From: CAZWRV01 sp964636325
GTDB taxonomy: Bacteria; Verrucomicrobiota; Lentisphaeria; Victivallales; GWF2-50-93
DNA length: 32,978 nucleotides
Direction: 5' to 3'
Assembly (NCBI GenBank): GCA_964636325.1
Contig: CAZWRV010000071.1
Location: forward strand, 1-32,978
Part shown: piece after piece, positions 6,661 to 15,748 of the stretch
Numbering within the stretch: position 1 is the stretch's first letter
How the letters are laid out: every line of letters begins with the position of its first letter
Translations under genes and position numbers: made by a program
Notes under the pieces: generated by a model
What the model saw: only the letters and a program-made list of their open reading frames with translations
Database searches by the model: none
What the model was told of the DNA's origin: nothing

Positions 6661-9015
6661 TTAGGCCGTTATCATCATTTTGGTCTTGCCTGCCAGGATC
6701 AGCCTTGTGCGGCCGCGGCCAGTGAGTTCGTCCCATTCGCAGGGTAGCGTCTTGCCGTCTGCGGAAACCGCAGGCTTTGACGGGGAGAAGAACGAGACCG
6801 GGGTGTATCCTTTCCCGGCCAGAGTGAATGAAAGGTTTCCGTCCTTCACGCCGACTCCGCCGACTTCCGCGTCAACGGCGAGAGTGAGTATTGGATGTGA
6901 CGGCTGTTCCGGGCCGTATTCCACTTCGATCCTGTGGTATCCGTCTTGCATGGGTGGGAGCTTCGTGGTGCCGATGACGGCCTTGCCGTCCAGCAGGAAT
7001 TTCCGCGGCCATGCGCCCTGGCCGTGGGCCAGAACATCGAAGACGGAGTTCCGCACTCGGATCCCCTTAAGAGAGACAGGCTCCCCGAGGCCGCAGGGCA
7101 TAATCGAGGCTCCGCCGAGGTCGACCCAGAATCCGGCCGCACCCTCGACCAAGTTCCGGAACCAGGCGCCCGCCCCGAACGCCTGCCACGAGCCGGAGGT
7201 GTTCAAAGGACGCCTGAAAGGCTTCCCCTCGAACGCCGCGGGCTGGTAGCCGAAATTGATTTCGTAGAGATAGAACAGCTTTTCGAGCGACTCGGCGTCG
7301 GCGACGCTCCTGAAAAGCCTCACAAGCATGGTGTCGTTCGCGGCAAACCAGTTGTTCGGCTGCCTTGTCCACTCCTTCCATCCGCGGACCTCGTTCCTGG
7401 CGGTGATGTGTACTCCGTCCTCGCGCAGGAATTCCCTTGCGCAGTATTCCGCGCTTGCGGCGGTCTTGTCTCCGTAGAGATCCTCGCCGTAGGGCGAATC
7501 CATGGCGGCCACAGCCGTGGAGAGCGGGATATCGCATACAAGATCAGGATTTTCAGGATGCACCCCTTCGTTCCAGAAGCCTGTCCGGGGATTCCAGAAC
7601 ACGCGCTTAAAGTTGTTCCTGACGCGCGACGCCAGCTCCCGCGCCTTTGCGGCAGCCGAATTTTCGCCGCAGGCGATGAGCAGCTTCTCAGCGCAGAGGA
7701 GTCCTGCGTAGTGCCAGCTTGCCGTATATGACATCCATGCAGGGAAAGTCCTTCCGAACTCCTCGGGGAAGTCGGTCGAGGCGGCGGCTCCGGGCAGCAT
7801 TCCGGTCGGGCCGGACTCCTTCCAGAAATGCTCCACGGAATCCTTGTATTCAGGGCACCATCTCCTGACGCTCCCGATGTCGCCGCTCCATGCCAGGTAG
7901 TCGTGCGCGAGCATGAGCTCGAGCGCACCGGGCTTGCGGAAGTCGTGGCGGAGATCCTTCCTGAGGGTGTTGTCGTATTGGTTGATGCATCCGTATTTAT
8001 GGCGCAGCTCAAGCAGCTCGCGGACAAAATCCGCCCTGTTGGAGCAGAGTATGCCGAAGGCCGGGCGCGTCATGTCCCAGCCCCAGACCCAGTAGTAGTC
8101 GTTGTTGGCGCGGTATGCGCCGGGTTCGCCCTTGATGCGCATGGCTTCCAAGTAGAGCGGAGTGAGCTTGAAGAATCTTTTCAGGGCCGTATGCCTGCCT
8201 AGGCCGAACTCTGGAACGTCCTCCGCGATCTCCGCATATCTCCGGAGCTGCCTCATGAATGTCTTGCGAGGATTCGAACAGGCGGCCTTCAGGCCTGATT
8301 CCGCGGATTCCGCGGAAGATGCCAGCACGATGGACAGGAAGGCCTTGCCGTCCCGTGGTTTGATCCTGAAGACATAGTTTTCGGCGTCATCAGAGACGGA
8401 CATGCCTGAGCCGGATACGGAAAGGAACAGCTCCGAGCTGTGCGGCTCCTCTTCGATTTTCACGCCGGCGATCCCGGCGTAGGTGGAGGAATCCCTCAGC
8501 AGCCATTCCTCCTTGCGCCGCGCAGTCCATGCCGGGCACGGCCTGCCCGTCCTGACCGGATCGAGTTCCCAGCCGGCCACTTCAAGCGAGCGACCCGCGC
8601 TGTCGCGGCTGCTGTATGCGAGGAACATCGCCTTGGGGATTGAAAGTTCGGCGTACCTGGCGACGCCTACAAATTCCCATACGGCAGCCCCCTCCTCGAC
8701 GGCGCAGCTGCTGACGACGGCCTTCCCCGCATGCTCATCCCTGTTCACATAGCCGAAGGGGAAGACCTCCACCCACTCAAACTCATGCGGCCTGCCGTCA
8801 ACCTTCCAGCGCAAGGCTTTCCCGCCTTCCGGATCCTTGAGGACGTTCGAGAGCTTGAACCAGGAATCCGCCGCATAGTGGCACAGGAGGTCGAAGCCGT
8901 TCAAAATCTGCGAAATCCGCAGCGTCGTCCGTCCGTCGCAGAGGGCGATCTGACGCCCGGGCAGCCCCCCGCCGCCGCGGAGCGATGGAATCCTTCCTTC
9001 AATTCCAGGTTTCAT
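6661..9015 (-). CDS. (alpha/alpha)6-barrel glycosidase (GH63 / glycogen-debranching-like)
   Basis: A 784-residue protein without a signal peptide. The N-terminal third is beta-rich. From about residue 270 there is a six-hairpin helical barrel beginning RHTALKRFFKLTPLYLEAMR, with the clan-typical YYWVWGWDMTRPAFG (Asp314 in WGWD), then GMLPGAAASTDFPEEFG, SWHYAGLLCAEKLL and NNWFAANDTMLVRLF. A C-terminal beta domain closes it. This pattern is shared by GH63, GH15/37 and debranching-enzyme C-terminal domains; the exact family and bond cleaved cannot be fixed by eye. The start at 9015 is supported by AAGGAG nine bases upstream. It is 33 bp downstream of the GH95-like gene and surely co-transcribed with it, so the two likely act in sequence on the same oligosaccharide. 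Confidence 0.7.
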   Translation of the reverse strand: MKPGIEGRIPSLRGGGGLPGRQIALCDGRTTLRISQILNGFDLLCHYAADSWFKLSNVLKDPEGGKALRWKVDGRPHEFEWVEVFPFGYVNRDEHAGKAVVSSCAVEEGAAVWEFVGVARYAELSIPKAMFLAYSSRDSAGRSLEVAGWELDPVRTGRPCPAWTARRKEEWLLRDSSTYAGIAGVKIEEEPHSSELFLSVSGSGMSVSDDAENYVFRIKPRDGKAFLSIVLASSAESAESGLKAACSNPRKTFMRQLRRYAEIAEDVPEFGLGRHTALKRFFKLTPLYLEAMRIKGEPGAYRANNDYYWVWGWDMTRPAFGILCSNRADFVRELLELRHKYGCINQYDNTLRKDLRHDFRKPGALELMLAHDYLAWSGDIGSVRRWCPEYKDSVEHFWKESGPTGMLPGAAASTDFPEEFGRTFPAWMSYTASWHYAGLLCAEKLLIACGENSAAAKARELASRVRNNFKRVFWNPRTGFWNEGVHPENPDLVCDIPLSTAVAAMDSPYGEDLYGDKTAASAEYCAREFLREDGVHITARNEVRGWKEWTRQPNNWFAANDTMLVRLFRSVADAESLEKLFYLYEINFGYQPAAFEGKPFRRPLNTSGSWQAFGAGAWFRNLVEGAAGFWVDLGGASIMPCGLGEPVSLKGIRVRNSVFDVLAHGQGAWPRKFLLDGKAVIGTTKLPPMQDGYHRIEVEYGPEQPSHPILTLAVDAEVGGVGVKDGNLSFTLAGKGYTPVSFFSPSKPAVSADGKTLPCEWDELTGRGRTRLILAGKTKMMITA

Positions 9016-9048
9016 TGCCTGATGCTCCTTTTCAGATGTTTTGGAAAT

Positions 9049-11625
9049 TCATTTGGGCTTCCCCCACCATGCGGTCCATTCCCTAGGGGAGCCCTGCGCC
9101 AAGGCGAGCGGACGGAACGAGAAGCTTCTCGGCTTTTGCGGAACTTCCTTGGTGCCAAGCGTTTTGACGGCGGACGGCGTTTTCCCGTCCGCCGTAATCA
9201 ACGCGGTATCGCCCTTCTTCAGGTCGAGGATCAGGCGGCCGTTCCTGTCCGTCTTGAGGACTAATTTCCTTTCCTTGCCGTCCGGGGTTCTGACTAGGGC
9301 ATGGGCGCCGATGGCGTGCCACGGGTTTGCGAGAACGGCCCTGCCTCCGTTCTCGCTCATCAGCGAGACCCACTGAGTCCTTCCGGCGCTTCTGAGCGCG
9401 GAGACGAGGAATGCGCCCCTGGCGCGAAATCCGGCGAAGCATGCGTTCTTCCATGAGCGCGGCACCGCCGGGAACACCTGTATGACTCCGGAGTGGCTCT
9501 GGAGGAGCATTTCGTTCAGAGCGTTGGCAAGGCCGCAGAGCTGGTTCTGCATCCAGTCCATCGAGCGCCTCTCCCCTGGCGGACGCGCCTGGCTGGACAA
9601 GAACCCGTTGGTCTTGAGGCAGCCTGCGGTCCAGCCGTTGAGGATGGCGTCCAGGGCGCCGTCGCCGTCGCCCATCCAGGCGCGCGCCGCGCCGATCCAG
9701 CCCATCGAGAGGTCGTCGTTCCAGTGAAGGCGCCCGTCGGGGCCCCCGACGGTCACGCGGGACGAGCATCTCCACAGCCGTTCCAAGGTCTTCCTGGCAA
9801 CCGGCAGAAGCTTCTCCGGCCCTGCCGCCGTAACAATTTCGGAAGGATATATCGGTGAAAGCGTGACCGGATGCGACTGCGGCAGGTCCAGCAAGACCTT
9901 GTCGGCGAGCGCGAATTCCCCTTCCGACACCGGAAGTTCCGCCATGTTCGTCAGCAGTTCCGAATAACGGCTTGCATCCTCTTCGAGTCCGAGGGCCTGG
10001 GCCGCCTTCGCCGCATCCCTGATCAGCGCGTGAAACGCCGCCAGATCTATGAGCGAGTTCTTTACGAGCCTGCTGTCCGGCGCCGAATTGAATACAGTGT
10101 CCTCGCATGTCTTGCTGAGGGGGATGCAGAGTTTTCCGGACGACTTGTCCTCCACAAGATATGCCGAATAGAATTCCGCGACGGCCTTTATCAGCGGCCA
10201 TCCATAGGTTCTCAGGAACTCCAAGTCGAGCGTGTGCTGGTAGTGCCACCAGGCGATCTGCGCGGTCCAGCCTGAAACGAAGAGCTCATAGCGCCAGAAG
10301 CCGACGCCCCAGAATTCGAGGCCGCGGCCGGCGGATGCGAACGGAACCTTCACGCCGGGCAAACCCCAGACGCGCCTGGTTTCCGCCTCCATCTCGGGCA
10401 GAACCGAGTGGAAATGGCAGATGTAGGCCTCGGCAAGGTCCACCTGGTTGGCGGCGAAGAGCGGCCAGTAGCACATCTGCGAGTTGATGTTGTTGTGGTA
10501 GTCGCCGTGGTAGGGCTGGGCCAGGGACATGTTCCATGCCGACATTAGTGGAACTGGAAAGGAACTGCGGCTGGAGGACGCCATCGTATAGACCATGAAG
10601 TGCCACAGGGACGCGAGCAACGGCTCTGGGATGTCCAGCATAGCCCGGCTCCAGCGCTCGTGCCAGAAGATGCAGTGGTCGTTGAAGAGCCTGCCGATGT
10701 TCCTCTTCCATGCGCTTTCGAGCGTCCGTTCGGCACGCTTGCGCAGGAAGGCTGACTCCCTGGCCGTGGTGATGGTAAGCATAATCACGGCCGGATCGGC
10801 GTCGATGGCAAGCTCCGCCTTGGATGCGCCGCCTGCCTTCGACGGCCTGAACACGCCGCCGCGGACCTGCATGACGGTGACGGCACGGTTTCCGTCGGCG
10901 TAGTCCACCTGCTGGACGGCCGAATCCGCAGACCACTCGATCCTCACCTGGCGGAACTCCTCCTTGCGCATGATGTCCTCAAGCGTGGGCTGCGGCCGCC
11001 TTTTACCCATGGCCTCCTCCGGGCAGGCCTCTTGCGAGAGAGCTGCGGTGAAACGCCTCCCCTTAAAGCCGCAAATCCTGACCGCGAGGACGTTGGCGTC
11101 GTAGTAGACGAACGACTCGATACTGCCGCCTCCCGCCGTTTCCGCCGCATGGGCCGCAGTATAAAGGTCGAGCGTCTGGCGCACGATTTTCATTCCTCCG
11201 GGGTCGGATATCGTCAATGAGCCCGCGGGGAGGAAGCACGGGAAATATATGTCGCGTTCGTGTTCCCATTCCTCCTCGTTCAGCCAGTCGAACTCCAGGT
11301 TCCGACCCTCCTTGACCATGCGGACTATTTCTTCATGGGTGTGGAATGGTATCACCGGATTGCGGAGGTCGCGGATGTCCGACTTGCTCAGGCCCCAGCG
11401 GAACGCGCCGTCAGGCTGCCAGACCATCGCGGCCATGTCGCCGTTCCCCAGCGGCAGCCCCTCGCGCCAGGTCTCCGCGGGCGACTCATAGATTATCCTG
11501 TGCGCGCCGACGAGCTTCTCAAGATCGACTTCGACAGGAACCCCAAGCAGTCGTGTCATGCGGTCGCAGTGCCCGCGCGAACCTTCCGCGGCGGCACCCC
11601 AGTGCGTATACAATGGACGAGCCAT
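9049..11625 (-). CDS. GH95-like glycoside hydrolase (alpha-L-fucosidase/galactosidase family)
   Basis: An 858-residue protein. The N-terminal domain opens with the GH95 pattern ETWREGLPLGNGDMAAMVW. The helical barrel carries YHNNINSQMCYWP; Asn379 and Asn381 in NIN correspond to the catalytic-site asparagines of the Bifidobacterium 1,2-alpha-L-fucosidase. Glu508 (TCED) is a candidate general acid. The end has the family EMLLQSHSGVIQVFPAVP and a GFRARGAF segment. The usual QIDGNFG motif before EMLLQS is not present; the segment reads MDWMQNQLCGLANALN. No signal peptide is seen. I set the start at the ATG at 11625 (MARPLYTHWG) because AGGAG lies 7 bp upstream; the longer frame to 11652 would put that site inside the gene. 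First gene of the two-gene operon with the (alpha/alpha)6 enzyme. Confidence 0.82.
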   Translation of the reverse strand: MARPLYTHWGAAAEGSRGHCDRMTRLLGVPVEVDLEKLVGAHRIIYESPAETWREGLPLGNGDMAAMVWQPDGAFRWGLSKSDIRDLRNPVIPFHTHEEIVRMVKEGRNLEFDWLNEEEWEHERDIYFPCFLPAGSLTISDPGGMKIVRQTLDLYTAAHAAETAGGGSIESFVYYDANVLAVRICGFKGRRFTAALSQEACPEEAMGKRRPQPTLEDIMRKEEFRQVRIEWSADSAVQQVDYADGNRAVTVMQVRGGVFRPSKAGGASKAELAIDADPAVIMLTITTARESAFLRKRAERTLESAWKRNIGRLFNDHCIFWHERWSRAMLDIPEPLLASLWHFMVYTMASSSRSSFPVPLMSAWNMSLAQPYHGDYHNNINSQMCYWPLFAANQVDLAEAYICHFHSVLPEMEAETRRVWGLPGVKVPFASAGRGLEFWGVGFWRYELFVSGWTAQIAWWHYQHTLDLEFLRTYGWPLIKAVAEFYSAYLVEDKSSGKLCIPLSKTCEDTVFNSAPDSRLVKNSLIDLAAFHALIRDAAKAAQALGLEEDASRYSELLTNMAELPVSEGEFALADKVLLDLPQSHPVTLSPIYPSEIVTAAGPEKLLPVARKTLERLWRCSSRVTVGGPDGRLHWNDDLSMGWIGAARAWMGDGDGALDAILNGWTAGCLKTNGFLSSQARPPGERRSMDWMQNQLCGLANALNEMLLQSHSGVIQVFPAVPRSWKNACFAGFRARGAFLVSALRSAGRTQWVSLMSENGGRAVLANPWHAIGAHALVRTPDGKERKLVLKTDRNGRLILDLKKGDTALITADGKTPSAVKTLGTKEVPQKPRSFSFRPLALAQGSPREWTAWWGKPK

Positions 11626-11632
11626 GCTATAA

Positions 11633-11637
11633 CTCCT
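11633..11637 (-). promoter_or_regulatory. Ribosome-binding site fixing the GH95-like start
   Basis: AGGAG on the minus strand, 7 bases before the ATG at 11625. It favours that start over the in-frame ATG at 11652. Confidence 0.8.
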
Positions 11638-11683
11638 GAAATCATTATGCAAATATTTTTAAGGGTGATAAGAATTTCTCCAT

Positions 11684-12010
11684 ATGCCGTCCGGCGGGCG
11701 AAAACGCCGGGTGCGTATGTGCGTCATTTGTGCTCCTGCCGCGCGGCTTGAAGCTCGCGCCGTGCAGGCAGAGCGGAATTTCCTTCCCCGTCTTGATGTC
11801 GAAGAGCCAGATGCAGTTGTCCTTAAGATTGTCGTGCCTGCATTCATCTCCGACAATATACCTGCCGTCCGGCGAAATGTAAAAGTGGCTGTAGTCGTGG
11901 ACACGGCCCAGGTCGGATGGTGGCAGTGGACCGCCGGATCCGTGAGCCGGAGCATCCGCCTGCCCGTGACGGGATCCTTGAAATGGAAAATATTTTCCCG
12001 GAATATTTTC
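11684..12010 (-). pseudogene. Remnant of an oligogalacturonate-lyase/TolB-like beta-propeller gene
   Basis: Two pieces in different frames. At about 11918-12005 the minus strand reads IFHFKDPVTGRRMLRLTDP followed by AVHCHHPTW, the D-x-x-TG-x-x-x-x-x-LTD pattern of Ogl-type propellers. After a frame change near 11915 it reads GRVHDYSHFYISPDGRYI, then GDECR, WLFDIKTGKEIPLCLHG and HTHPAFSP. HxHxxxSPDG blade motifs are typical of these proteins. The join appears to lack several blades, and the 3' end diverges after PAFSP. It would be a cytoplasmic uronide lyase or a TolB-like protein when intact. No start codon with a ribosome-binding site is visible. Confidence 0.6.
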
Positions 12011-12197
12011 CCGGAACTTGCCGCCTTTGGCCATTATCCCTCCACCAGCTCCGCATGCAGATTGAACGCGGCAATTGCGAACATCGCGGAAAAAAGATAT
12101 CCAGGCAGCAATCTTACTCGGCCTTTCGAGCTCCCGCGGGAAACGCCGATTCTGCGGACGGGTGGCCAAGCCCGGCCGTTTTTCCGCTTATGAAACA

Positions 12198-15100
12198 TCA
12201 TTCCGCCACGACAAGCCGGAAATCATGGCGTTTGATTTTCAACTGAGGGATTTTCCCGCCCTGGAGCTTGAGGTCTGACGAATCCTCGAGGTCCTTTGCG
12301 GACTTAAGTGACTCCCCTACAATAAGTTCAGTGTCTACGTCCGCGGCGGATGGATTTACGGCCGCGACTATTTTGCGGCCGCTGGTCTTGTGCTTGTAGA
12401 CGCTGATCAGGATTTCCTTGTTAGGCGACGAAGCCTCTTTGGCGGAGCGCCAGTATGGGATCCATTCGTAGGCGTCGTCCAATATTCCCGTCTCCGCGAA
12501 TTTCGCGAACTGCTTCTTGTCCCATGAGAAGCCGAATATGCCGTTGTCGTGCAGGAGGGAGAGCGCGATGACGGTCCTGGCCCTGGCGTCCTGCCAGCTG
12601 ATCGGGATGTTCATCACTATCTGGACCGGGAGCCCGGTGTATTTGCCTATGATCGAACGGTACTTGTCCACGCCGTGGGCGTCGAACATGTCGTCGAGGG
12701 ACGACTCAAGATACATCGACTCCCACGCGTTGATCCTTGAGAGCCAGGGCATGTGGTAGACGGCGCCGGGGGAGTAGACGTTGTTGGTGTTCGGGATTCC
12801 GAGCTCGTGGTCGATCCTGGCCACCCTTTCGTAGAACTTCCTTACCATGAATATGTTGCAGCGCGGCTCAGGGACGCCCTCGTCGTTGAGGTACATCGTA
12901 CCCTTTTCGAGCGAGTTGCCGTTGACGAGCGAGTTCCAGTCCCACCAGTATCCGCCGATACCGGCGTTCTTAGCGCTGAGGTAGAAGATGTAGGCCTCGA
13001 AGTCGTAGAAGCTCTGGACGCATGCGTCCTTGAGGTAGACTGCGCGCTGCTCCGGCTCGGGCCAGAGGGGGTTCTTGCCCTTGTCGGTGTAGTGAAGGAG
13101 CGATGCGTCGGGGCACAGAGGCGGGTTGGTGGTGCCGACCCATTCGCCGGCGTAGCCCTGGAATTCCGGCTGGAGCCAGCCGATGAGGTCTGCCGCCCTG
13201 TATGCGCCGTATTCCTTGCCCTTGACAGGGCCGCCCGTGCCCTGCGGCGGGGCGCCGAGGGGATACGCGCCGGGCGTCTCCGAGCCCTTGTATTCGAACT
13301 TCTTTCCCGCCATCCAGCCCTGCCATTCCGAATCGTCCTTCGGGAACACGAAAGTCCCGATGGTGCCCCACCACGAGGCGCCGCCGATGTGCATCCTCTC
13401 GCTGTCGTAGGCCATCTCGCGGAATTTCGGAGGAAGCGGCTTCACCGGGACCGCGATGAGGGCGAACCTGAGCTTCCTGGGCTTGGCGATGAACGACTTC
13501 CTGTTTATCAGCCTTATCTTGAGCGATGTCACGGCCCCTTTCTTCTCTAATAGGATATGCGGGTAGTTCCTGTCGAGCCAGAAGCCCTCGTAGCTGTCGG
13601 TATACCAGTATAGCCCCTTCTCCCCGTTGCCCGCGAACATGATGAACGGCCAGCAGTTGCCCTTGATGTTGTCCCATATCACGCCGTCGGGCATGTCGGC
13701 CTTCCAGGGGTTCTCCTTGGAGAAGACCATCGAGCTGTCGCGCGGGCTGTAGGCGTAGGAGACGGTGGCCGCGCCCGCGAGAGGGATTTCGAGTTCGAGG
13801 CTCTCGATCTCGGGCTTGCCCTTGGGCGACAGTTCCATCTCGACGAGATACTGGCCCGTGTAGTCCGCCTCGGACTTTATCTTCACCTCGAGGCCTGCGA
13901 GCTGTCCCTCGGCGCTTCCTTTAACCCTCGTCGGAACGTCGCTCCTGCTCCAGGAGAACTTCTTTACGTCACCTGCGAGATTCGCAGTTTTCCCCCCGGA
14001 AGTGGCGGAGAGCGTCACCGGGCCGGCTAGGATTTCCTGGCCGGCCTCCTTCGCTATGAGGTGGTTTCTTATCTGGGAAGGAAGGCCGTTCTCCCCGATC
14101 TCGTAGGTGTTGCCTACGGTGGTGAAGGAGGAAACCTTCGCTTCGACAGGCGTGTATGGCGGCATCACGGTCTCGGCGAGCCCGCCCTTGAAGGACTCGA
14201 ACGGGTAGCTTTTCTTCTCGAAGGAGTCTTTCCTCGCGACGATGGATTTTCCGTCCGCGTCAAGCAGAGACATCTCCACTTCGTAGAGCCCTTCGCCGAG
14301 AGGCGGGAAGCTGAAGACTATCTCGGCGGTGCCGTCGGCCCTGAAGGGGACGGTGTTGCGGCAGATCATGTCGTCCGAATCGTCGAAGTCGAAGGAGAGG
14401 AATCCCTCGTCCATCTCGACCGTCGCCGAGAAATATTTCGCCGCCTGGGAGATTTTCGGATCCATGCCGAGTATCCCTATGTCGCTCCTGGCGATCAGCC
14501 TGTTGGAGCCGGGCATGTATGCGAACTCGAGCCTGGGCTGCGCCGGCCTCCTGAGGTCCACCAGGTTCTTCACATACCTTTCGACTTCGACGGTGTGCTT
14601 GCGGATGGGCATCTCGTGATCGTAGTAGACCTTGCCGGACGCGTCGGCGATCTTGAGGACGACCTTGTTGTCCTTCTTTGCCCCGCCTTCGCCGAGGATC
14701 TCCTGGAGCTGGAGCCCCCTGGCGGATATTACCTGCTCCTTCGATTCCCCCTTCTTGATCGGCACCTTGTCAGTCTTTTCGAAGATGTTCTTCCCGTCGG
14801 ACGAGAATATGGATACGCCGATGCTGATCTCGGCGTCGGAGGGCGAAGAGTTGCAGAGCGCGAACTTGAAGTCGGGATTGCCGTTCATCCAGTCGCCGAC
14901 GCCGAGGAACTGAACGGCCGCAGCCTGCGAGTCGAAGACGATTTCCGGGAACATGTGGAACTGCAGCCACGAGGCCACCACCCAGGCGAAGTAGTTGCTT
15001 CCGGGATCCTGCGCCGAGACAAGCTGCAAGACCCACTTGTCGCCGTCGTTGATCTTCTTCACATCAAGATCCTTCAGCGGTATCGCGAGCTCCTGGTCCC

Positions 15101-15659
15101 AGTAGTCCTCCGTGAACACCGACTTCACCAGGGCGCCCGAGTCGTATTCGTAGCCCCACTGGCCGATCGAGTAGCGCACCTTCTGGTCGCAGACCATGTC
15201 CCAGGGATTGGTCATGAACTTGTAGAAGTAGCCCGATACAGCCTTGTCGCGGGAAGTGTTGCAGATCTCGATCTCGGTGTGGTCGTCGAGCAGTATGGAA
15301 TCTAGGTAGTTGGGGCTTTCCGCGACGGTCTTAGTCTTGCATTTCGCGCGGAGCGACCCCTTCGGATAGACAGGGTAATGGAACGCAAGATAGAAGTTGC
15401 TGTCGTCGTAGGAGACATACCAGACCGGCTGCAGCATCTGCGGGATGGACATCCCGGGATAGCCGAAGTTGATGAAGCCGGTAATCGCCGCCGCGCCCTG
15501 CCACTCGTCCTTTCCGATCTTTCCGTCGATGACCGGCGCCTTCGCGGTCTTAGGGATCCTGAGCGTCGTCACCTTCTGCTTCTGATCCTCCGCCGAAAGA
15601 ATCCCGGCCATGACGAGAATTGCAGCCGCCGCCAACATTGTTCCTCCCACCAGACGCAT
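12198..15659 (-). CDS. Large secreted glycosidase-like protein A (CBM9-like + GH123-N/DUF6067-like)
   Basis: A 1153-residue protein with a signal peptide (MRLVGGTMLAAAAILVMAG, cleavage near SAED). A CBM9-like domain spans about residues 32-240 (APVIDGKIGKDEWQGAA). A linker and beta-rich domain follow, with MPPYTPV at about 500 and the block YEIGENGLPSQI...EILAGPV. After PVKPLPP comes a TIM-barrel-like half with Glu839 in YAGEW and Asp907 in YWWDWN. It ends KRHDFRLVVAE. The central and C-terminal parts resemble proteins annotated as GH123 N-terminal domain/DUF6067 (recognised from memory, not proven). Start: ATG at 15659 with AGGAGG 5 bp upstream; the GTG at 15665 would overlap that site. It lies 89 bp downstream of the GntR-PBP1 regulator gene on the same strand. 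Probable role: periplasmic or surface breakdown of a complex glycan. Confidence 0.72.
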   Translation of the reverse strand: MRLVGGTMLAAAAILVMAGILSAEDQKQKVTTLRIPKTAKAPVIDGKIGKDEWQGAAAITGFINFGYPGMSIPQMLQPVWYVSYDDSNFYLAFHYPVYPKGSLRAKCKTKTVAESPNYLDSILLDDHTEIEICNTSRDKAVSGYFYKFMTNPWDMVCDQKVRYSIGQWGYEYDSGALVKSVFTEDYWDQELAIPLKDLDVKKINDGDKWVLQLVSAQDPGSNYFAWVVASWLQFHMFPEIVFDSQAAAVQFLGVGDWMNGNPDFKFALCNSSPSDAEISIGVSIFSSDGKNIFEKTDKVPIKKGESKEQVISARGLQLQEILGEGGAKKDNKVVLKIADASGKVYYDHEMPIRKHTVEVERYVKNLVDLRRPAQPRLEFAYMPGSNRLIARSDIGILGMDPKISQAAKYFSATVEMDEGFLSFDFDDSDDMICRNTVPFRADGTAEIVFSFPPLGEGLYEVEMSLLDADGKSIVARKDSFEKKSYPFESFKGGLAETVMPPYTPVEAKVSSFTTVGNTYEIGENGLPSQIRNHLIAKEAGQEILAGPVTLSATSGGKTANLAGDVKKFSWSRSDVPTRVKGSAEGQLAGLEVKIKSEADYTGQYLVEMELSPKGKPEIESLELEIPLAGAATVSYAYSPRDSSMVFSKENPWKADMPDGVIWDNIKGNCWPFIMFAGNGEKGLYWYTDSYEGFWLDRNYPHILLEKKGAVTSLKIRLINRKSFIAKPRKLRFALIAVPVKPLPPKFREMAYDSERMHIGGASWWGTIGTFVFPKDDSEWQGWMAGKKFEYKGSETPGAYPLGAPPQGTGGPVKGKEYGAYRAADLIGWLQPEFQGYAGEWVGTTNPPLCPDASLLHYTDKGKNPLWPEPEQRAVYLKDACVQSFYDFEAYIFYLSAKNAGIGGYWWDWNSLVNGNSLEKGTMYLNDEGVPEPRCNIFMVRKFYERVARIDHELGIPNTNNVYSPGAVYHMPWLSRINAWESMYLESSLDDMFDAHGVDKYRSIIGKYTGLPVQIVMNIPISWQDARARTVIALSLLHDNGIFGFSWDKKQFAKFAETGILDDAYEWIPYWRSAKEASSPNKEILISVYKHKTSGRKIVAAVNPSAADVDTELIVGESLKSAKDLEDSSDLKLQGGKIPQLKIKRHDFRLVVAE

Positions 15660-15694
15660 ACGCACCTCCTTTCAGTTCATGGATTGCCTGACAA

Positions 15695-15719
15695 GTCGGA
15701 CTCGTCGGACGAGTCGGAC
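15695..15719. repeat. Three GTCGGAC words at 9-bp period
   Basis: GTCGGAC occurs at 15695-15701, 15704-15710 and 15713-15719, each two bases apart. The centre also forms the palindrome GACTCGTCGGACGAGTC-like pairing. It sits between the regulator gene and gene A, in the leader of gene A if the two are co-transcribed. It could be an operator or a dispersed intergenic repeat; the sequence does not decide. Confidence 0.7.
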
Positions 15720-15748
15720 AATGATTGCTTTGATCACAAATCTACAGT

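Noticed and set aside
14061..15305. Long plus-strand open frame (414 codons) opposite gene A
   Set aside because: It is the antisense of a well-supported gene. It is valine/arginine/leucine-rich as expected from GC-biased antisense codons and has no recognisable motif or ribosome-binding site.
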